From assembly GCA_959018155.1 (NCBI GenBank), contig CAUEKH010000066.1, positions 1 through 9,754 on the forward strand: a stretch of 9,754 nt of DNA, given 5' to 3'. Source of the stretch: an uncultured Hungatella sp. GTDB taxonomy: Bacteria > Bacillota > Clostridia > Lachnospirales > Lachnospiraceae. The notes under the pieces are model-generated. The model saw only the letters and a list, made by a program, of their open reading frames with translations, was not told the origin of the DNA and made no database searches. Below, piece after piece: positions 5,992-9,754 of this stretch; within the stretch, counting starts at the first letter, position 1; the number at the start of each line of letters is the position of its first letter. A program made the translations under genes and the position numbers.

Positions 5992-6429
5992 ATGGACAAT
6001 ACATTTACCCTGATAAGCCGCGTGGATGGAGAGGTCCGGCGCTTCATCGCGGAAGAACTGGCGAAGGAGGGGATAACCGCCATCGTACCGTCTCACGGGG
6101 CTATTATTATAGAACTGATGAAGCATGGGACTCTGGCCATGAGCGAACTGGCCCACAATATCGACAGGACGCCCCAGACTGTGACATGCCTCGTCAAAAA
6201 GCTGGTGGCTTCCGGGTATGTGACAACCGGAAGGGCCGAAGGCGACAGCCGTGTAACCGTGGCTGCCCTGACCGACCAGGGACGAAAACTGGCCGGGACG
6301 CTGTGTGAGATATCGGAAAAGATTTATGAAATTCAGTATGAGGGGATTTCGGAAGAGGAGGTGCGGGCCCTGCGGAGCGGATTGAAGAAAATGTACGCGA
6401 ATTTTGCAGACAGAGGGGATGGGGCATAA
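5992..6429 (+). CDS. MarR-family transcriptional regulator
   Basis: A 145-residue winged-helix protein. Helices near SHGAIIIELMKHG and MSELAHNIDRTPQTVTCLVKKLVASGYV (about residues 35-77) form the DNA-reading part, followed by the wing RAEGDSRVTVAALTDQGRKLA (81-101, with the typical D-x-R before the wing strand) and a C-terminal dimer helix. MarR proteins are usually repressors released by small aromatic or amphipathic ligands or by oxidation. Cys66 and Cys105 are present but form no recognised redox motif. ATG follows the TAG of the hydrolase with no gap, and a GAGAGG ribosome binding site lies inside the end of that gene, so translation is coupled. The two TTCGATATCGAA sites in the operon promoter are its probable targets. 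The inducer may be the hydrolase's substrate or product. Confidence 0.9.
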   Translation: MDNTFTLISRVDGEVRRFIAEELAKEGITAIVPSHGAIIIELMKHGTLAMSELAHNIDRTPQTVTCLVKKLVASGYVTTGRAEGDSRVTVAALTDQGRKLAGTLCEISEKIYEIQYEGISEEEVRALRSGLKKMYANFADRGDGA

Positions 6430-6439
6430 GGGAAATTAA

Positions 6440-6468
6440 TTGTTTCTGTAATCTTATCTATTTATTTT
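6440..6468 (+). promoter_or_regulatory. Possible promoter before the zinc-ribbon gene
   Basis: TTGTTT (6440-6445) and TATTTT (6463-6468) are 17 bases apart in an AT-rich stretch following the marR stop. No terminator is visible after marR, so read-through from the upstream operon is equally possible. Confidence 0.3.
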
Positions 6469-6483
6469 AGAGCGTGAAGAATA

Positions 6484-6513
6484 ATGGTTGAACTCGTGAG
6501 AGGGTTTTGGTAA
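6484..6513 (+). other. Possible 9-residue leader reading frame
   Basis: ATG to TAA encodes MVELVRGFW. It ends one base before the next small reading frame, which begins at 6515. The ribosome binding site is weak (GAAG). It could arise by chance and is listed because it forms a chain leading to the zinc-ribbon gene. Confidence 0.2.
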
Positions 6514-6514
6514 G

Positions 6515-6568
6515 ATGGATAAGGCAGCAATGAGACGGAAGATAAAACCAGGCTGGGGGAACGTATAA
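6515..6568 (+). other. Possible 17-residue basic leader reading frame
   Basis: ATG to TAA encodes MDKAAMRRKIKPGWGNV, with five basic residues. GAGAGGG lies about 10 bases upstream. Its stop codon shares one base with the start of the zinc-ribbon gene (TAATG), the usual layout for translational coupling. No database support is available to me. Confidence 0.35.
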
Positions 6569-7368
6569 TGGGGAGCGGAAGAGACGGCGGAAGAAATAGT
6601 GTAAGAGACGATGGAAAAGACGGCAGCGCGATAGAGTGGCACAGCGCCCCGGAAGAGCTGGGATTCTTTCTGGAAAACCATACATTTCCGGCTGTCTGTC
6701 CCTGCTGCGGCAGGTCCGGTATTCACCTGTATTTGAGGGCGCACTCGGAGAAGAGGGGCGGACTCTGGATCTGGTGCAGCAGCTGCGGCATCTTTGAGCA
6801 TTCTTCCATCATTCCGCCATCCTACTGGGAAAATGACACCATTGTTGAGGAAGCGAACCTTTCCGCGGTACCGGATTATTTGGAGACTCGAAAAGAAGAG
6901 ATCGATCAATATATTTCAGAGCACTACCGGGGGCTGGACAGCGATCGGTGTGCCGCCTGTATCAGACGGTCCGATTTTTCCCATTTAAAGTGTCCGCAGT
7001 GCGGCGAGCCGGGAATTCGCGCGGGACTGGAAGGCCACAGTCTCGTTTTCCGGTGCGGGAAATGCGGATATGAAACCGTGGGAGCCAGCTTTTTCGCCCC
7101 ATGCGAGGCTGACCGGAACTCTTACCGTCTGCGGATTATGGATTCCGGACGGTCCGCCGGAACGATTGCCAGAATCGGAGCCATGCTTCATATCAATGCG
7201 ATGGAACTGAAACGCTGCATGGAAAGCGGGGAATTTCTGCCCGGAAGCTGGCCGCTGAAGGAAATGATGGAGATCGAGTCATTTTTGACCACTATGAAGG
7301 TAACGAACGAGATTTGGCCACTTCTGCGGTATTCGCGGTTTCATGAGTGCGATTTGAAAGTACGGTAG
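6568..7368 (+). CDS. Cysteine-rich zinc-ribbon protein of unknown function
   Basis: A 266-residue soluble protein that I do not recognise as a named family. Five CxxC pairs are visible: C44/C47 with C70/C73 form one zinc ribbon, C142/C145 with C163/C166 form a second, and C128/C131 stands just before the second. The first ribbon is enclosed by aromatic-rich sequence (GGLWIWCSSCG). The C-terminal part (about 185-250, YRLRIMDSGRS through LKEMMEIESFL) has the helix spacing of the ribosomal protein bL12 C-terminal domain, though the similarity is weak and judged by eye. The first 25 residues are polar and glycine-rich, probably disordered. ATG6568 is the first ATG after an in-frame stop; the ribosome binding site is a modest GGGGGA. 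No signal peptide or membrane segment is seen. A nucleic-acid or ribosome-related role is possible but unproven. It lies between a regulator gene and a polysaccharide lyase gene on the same strand. Confidence 0.75.
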   Translation: MGSGRDGGRNSVRDDGKDGSAIEWHSAPEELGFFLENHTFPAVCPCCGRSGIHLYLRAHSEKRGGLWIWCSSCGIFEHSSIIPPSYWENDTIVEEANLSAVPDYLETRKEEIDQYISEHYRGLDSDRCAACIRRSDFSHLKCPQCGEPGIRAGLEGHSLVFRCGKCGYETVGASFFAPCEADRNSYRLRIMDSGRSAGTIARIGAMLHINAMELKRCMESGEFLPGSWPLKEMMEIESFLTTMKVTNEIWPLLRYSRFHECDLKVR

Positions 7369-7437
7369 CCTGGGCGTTTAGACAGCCCAATCAGCGCCAG
7401 AATGGCGGCGCAGGAAATAGATAAGGAGAAATAAATA

Positions 7438-9420
7438 ATGGAACTGACTACAAAAGGCCCACGCCTTACAGATGAAGAATTTTTTTGTAACTGCTTAAAC
7501 CTGGAGTACTCCGGTATGGACCAGGTGAAGAGAGAGGTGGAGTCCGGTAATTTTACCGGTGCAAAACAGGCATTTGCCTCTTACGTAAAACAGAACTTAA
7601 AGCCGGAACGGTTATTTTCCATCCCGTATGAAAAGCCGGAAAATTTATATAAACTTCCGGATGAGTCGGATGAGGCCGCCTGTGAGCGAATCAAAAATCA
7701 CGTTCTTGTCTCTGTTGGTTATCCGTGTGATTTTGGAAAAGAGAACAGAATCGACTGGTATGCCAACCCCACCTACAACCATTACAGGGAATGGACGTGG
7801 CAGCTGAACCGCCACCATGAGATGAAGCTTCTGGCCCACGAGTACCGGAAGACGGGAAACACCGAGTACGCCCGGCTGGCGGCCTGGCTTTTTAAATCCT
7901 GGGTGGAACAGGCCTTATGCCCGGGTGATGTCCACGGAACGGAGACGGACTGCTGGCGTACCATCGAGTGCGGGATCCGCATGGGAGCCAACTGGCCGTA
8001 TATTCTGCATTCATTTTACCGGACGGATGCATTTGACGGTGAAATCCTGACTGACTGGTATAAATCGGTCTGGGAGCACGCCAGACGCCTATACGATCAC
8101 AGAACTCATGGAAACTGGCTGATTATGGAAATGAACGGCCTGGCTCAGATTGGGATTCTCTATCCTGAATTTAAGGAAGCCAAAGAGTGGCTGAAATCCG
8201 CATTCCAGAGTCTGTTGGAGGAACTCGATAAACAGATTTATCCGGACGGATTCCAGTACGAACTGTCTACCGGCTACCATGATGTGGTAATCAACAATTA
8301 TCAGCGCCTGATTGAGGTGGCGGATGCGTACGAGGTTTTGGTTCCAGCCGAAATGAGAGAGAAACTGCTGAATGCCTGTGAAATTGACATCAGGCTGATG
8401 ATGCCAGACGGAACACTTCCGAACATCAATGACGGAAGCCGCAGGAGCAGCAAAGAACTTCTGACACCGAAAATGAGGATTTTACCTGGAAGCGAAGCGC
8501 TGCGCTGGGTGGTAAGTGACCGGACAGAGGGAAAAGCGCCGGACTACCTCTCCGTGGCGCTGCCATATTCCGGATTTTTTGTCATGAGAAATGGCTGGAG
8601 CGCGGACTCTGTGTGGGCGCTTCTGGACGCCGCCCCATTTGGACGGGGCCACCAGCATGAGGATAAGCTGTCTCTCCTCATCTATGCCGGAGGAAAGCTG
8701 CTGCTTACAGAAGGCGGAAATTACGCGTATGATGATTCCGAGATGAGAAAATACGTCCTGTCCACAAGGTCCCACAATACGGTCCGCGTGGATGGAAAGG
8801 ATCAGAACAGAAGAAAACGGTACGAGTGGAAGGACGAGGATATCCGGAAAGAAGCGGATATGAAATGGAAGATTGGCCGGGAAACTGATTACGCAGAGGG
8901 TAATTACAGAGAAGGATACGGCGACGACGAGGATTTCTCCGTAAGCCACAACCGCTGTGTCTATTTTGTAAAAAATCCGTCCGGGGGGCTTACTCCATTT
9001 TTCATTGTTGTTGACCGTTTAAGCAGTGAGCGCAGCCATTCCTATGAAGTTTTATGGCATTTGGACAGTGAAAATGCCGTTTTAACCGAGGCGGGAGTGG
9101 ACACCAGCGACGCGGCTGTCCTGGTTTCCGGTCATGACTGTGCCTTAGAAGTAATCCGCGGCCAGGAGACACCGGAATGGCAGGGCTTTGTCGCCACCGG
9201 AACCGCTCAGGGAGCGTACCGGCCTGTAAACTGTATCACGGCGACGGCGCAGGCGGAGGACTGCCGGATCGTCACAGTTATTTATCCTCACGCCGGGAAA
9301 GAAAATCCGTTGAAACGGGTGGCAGCCGGTGGAAATATCGGAGATACGGGCGTGGAACTTACGCTGTCGGACGGCCGCGTGCTGCGGTTTGATGAGAGGG
9401 AGATGAAAGAGAGAGAGTAA
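7438..9420 (+). CDS. Heparinase II/III-family polysaccharide lyase, cytoplasmic
   Basis: A 660-residue protein with the two-part build of heparinase II/III-type lyases. An alpha-helical toroid covers about residues 15-360, with NHYREWTWQLNRHHE (114-128), HGNWLIMEMNG (224-234) and GYHDVVINNYQR (279-290). An antiparallel beta domain follows from about 375, with FGRGHQHEDKLSLL (401-414), NYAYDD (428-433) and SHNTVRVDG (445-453). In the family, Asn, His and Tyr residues of these motifs carry out beta-elimination on uronic-acid polysaccharides, and the GHQHED/SHNT histidines take part in metal binding. No signal peptide is present, so it probably acts on imported oligosaccharides; the exact substrate (heparan-like, alginate-like or other uronate) cannot be assigned. 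The start is supported by AAGGAG 9 bases before ATG. It is followed by a strong hairpin, so it is probably the end of its transcription unit. No dedicated promoter was found in the short gap upstream. Confidence 0.88.
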   Translation: MELTTKGPRLTDEEFFCNCLNLEYSGMDQVKREVESGNFTGAKQAFASYVKQNLKPERLFSIPYEKPENLYKLPDESDEAACERIKNHVLVSVGYPCDFGKENRIDWYANPTYNHYREWTWQLNRHHEMKLLAHEYRKTGNTEYARLAAWLFKSWVEQALCPGDVHGTETDCWRTIECGIRMGANWPYILHSFYRTDAFDGEILTDWYKSVWEHARRLYDHRTHGNWLIMEMNGLAQIGILYPEFKEAKEWLKSAFQSLLEELDKQIYPDGFQYELSTGYHDVVINNYQRLIEVADAYEVLVPAEMREKLLNACEIDIRLMMPDGTLPNINDGSRRSSKELLTPKMRILPGSEALRWVVSDRTEGKAPDYLSVALPYSGFFVMRNGWSADSVWALLDAAPFGRGHQHEDKLSLLIYAGGKLLLTEGGNYAYDDSEMRKYVLSTRSHNTVRVDGKDQNRRKRYEWKDEDIRKEADMKWKIGRETDYAEGNYREGYGDDEDFSVSHNRCVYFVKNPSGGLTPFFIVVDRLSSERSHSYEVLWHLDSENAVLTEAGVDTSDAAVLVSGHDCALEVIRGQETPEWQGFVATGTAQGAYRPVNCITATAQAEDCRIVTVIYPHAGKENPLKRVAAGGNIGDTGVELTLSDGRVLRFDEREMKERE

Positions 9421-9443
9421 GAATGTTCTCAATCTTACATAAA

Positions 9444-9474
9444 GGGGGAAAGCCAAAACACCGGCTTTCCCCCC
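9444..9474. terminator. Terminator hairpin between convergent genes
   Basis: GGGGGAAAGCC (9444-9454) pairs fully with GGCTTTCCCCC (9463-9473) around the loop AAAACACC. One extra C and flanking AA/TT lengthen the stem. The T tracts on both sides are short, but the GC-rich stem between two converging gene ends makes a shared terminator likely. Confidence 0.7.
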
Positions 9475-9501
9475 TTATCAGATATCCTATTTTCACTCAT
9501 T

Positions 9502-9754
9502 TTACATCATTTCATACGAGACCAGTTCCTTTACCGGAATTCTCGCCGACTGATGGCGTTCCGGACTGGCCGGCGTCTCGTCGGTGTACCCGACAGCCAG
9601 AATATTGACTGGCTCGAAGTTGTCCGGCAGATGGAATTCCTTCCTGATCACATCAGGCTTAAAATAGCAGATCCAGACTGAGCCAAGTCCCAGGTCCGAA
9701 GCCTCCAGCATCATATGGTCGGTCAGTATGGAGGCGTCGATATCGCCAGTCACT
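9502..9754 (-). CDS. Nitroreductase family protein, C-terminal part
   Basis: The last 83 or so codons of an FMN-dependent nitroreductase; the gene continues beyond the right edge. DIDASILTDHMMLEASDLGLGSVWIC is the conserved helix and glycine-rich strand that line the flavin site. It is followed by FKPDVIRKEFHLPDNFEPVNILAVGY and the family-type tail with SPERHQSARIPVKELVSYE. Family members reduce nitro compounds or quinones using NAD(P)H; some have other electron acceptors. The first in-frame GTG in the window is not taken as the start, because the family's N-terminal FMN-binding half is missing. It converges with the lyase gene, with a shared terminator hairpin between them. Confidence 0.88.
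   Translation of the reverse strand, partial: VTGDIDASILTDHMMLEASDLGLGSVWICYFKPDVIRKEFHLPDNFEPVNILAVGYTDETPASPERHQSARIPVKELVSYEMM

Noticed and set aside
6454..6909. 151-codon minus-strand frame overlapping the zinc-ribbon gene
   Set aside because: It overlaps a gene with clear CxxC motifs, has no family resemblance, and covers the AT-rich intergenic stretch without a start signal.
7369..7437. Terminator between the zinc-ribbon gene and the lyase gene
   Set aside because: Two small inverted repeats (TGGGC/GCCCA at 7371-7389 and GCGCC/GGCGC at 7394-7411) are present but too short and lack a T run.

Overview
The window looks like part of the chromosome of an anaerobic gut-type Clostridium relative, most likely a Lachnospiraceae member (Enterocloster, Hungatella or Lachnoclostridium type). 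The reasons are the oxygen-sensitive iron-sulfur enzymes, strong AGGAGG ribosome binding sites, TTGACA/TATAAT-type promoters, moderate GC content, and a sugar ABC permease and a polysaccharide lyase nearby. I see no rRNA, tRNA, insertion sequence or phage gene.

Layout. At 2-136 (+) is the last 44 codons of a sugar ABC transporter permease. It is followed by a strong two-way terminator (193-240) and a stretch of four degenerate repeats with an exact 20-bp period (261-340). From 4443 down to 354 on the minus strand lies a regulated redox unit: an Rrf2-family regulator, a CooS-like carbon monoxide dehydrogenase family protein, a CooF-like four-cluster ferredoxin and an FAD/NAD-dependent oxidoreductase. 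From 4666 to 6429 on the plus strand is a two-gene operon: an alkyl-sulfatase-like metallo-beta-lactamase-fold hydrolase and a MarR-family regulator, whose promoter carries two copies of a perfect 12-bp palindrome. Next come a cysteine-rich zinc-ribbon protein of unknown role (6568-7368) with two tiny reading frames chained in front of it, and a cytoplasmic heparinase II/III-family lyase (7438-9420). A strong hairpin separates the lyase from a convergent nitroreductase that runs off the right edge (9502-9754, minus).

How the genes may work together. In the redox unit the oxidoreductase (NADH side), the ferredoxin (electron wire) and the CooS-like protein (catalytic iron-sulfur scaffold) form a plausible electron chain. 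The Rrf2 regulator probably senses through an iron-sulfur cluster and acts on a near-identical 21-bp operator in front of both its own gene and cooS. The CooS-like protein keeps every expected metal ligand but, by my alignment from memory, has lost the residues that move protons and bind CO2 in true CO dehydrogenases (His relay, Asp, Lys). The unit may therefore not be a CO dehydrogenase. It could be closer to the hybrid-cluster-protein style of nitrogen-oxide or hydroxylamine chemistry, which is the most interesting idea here and remains an inference.
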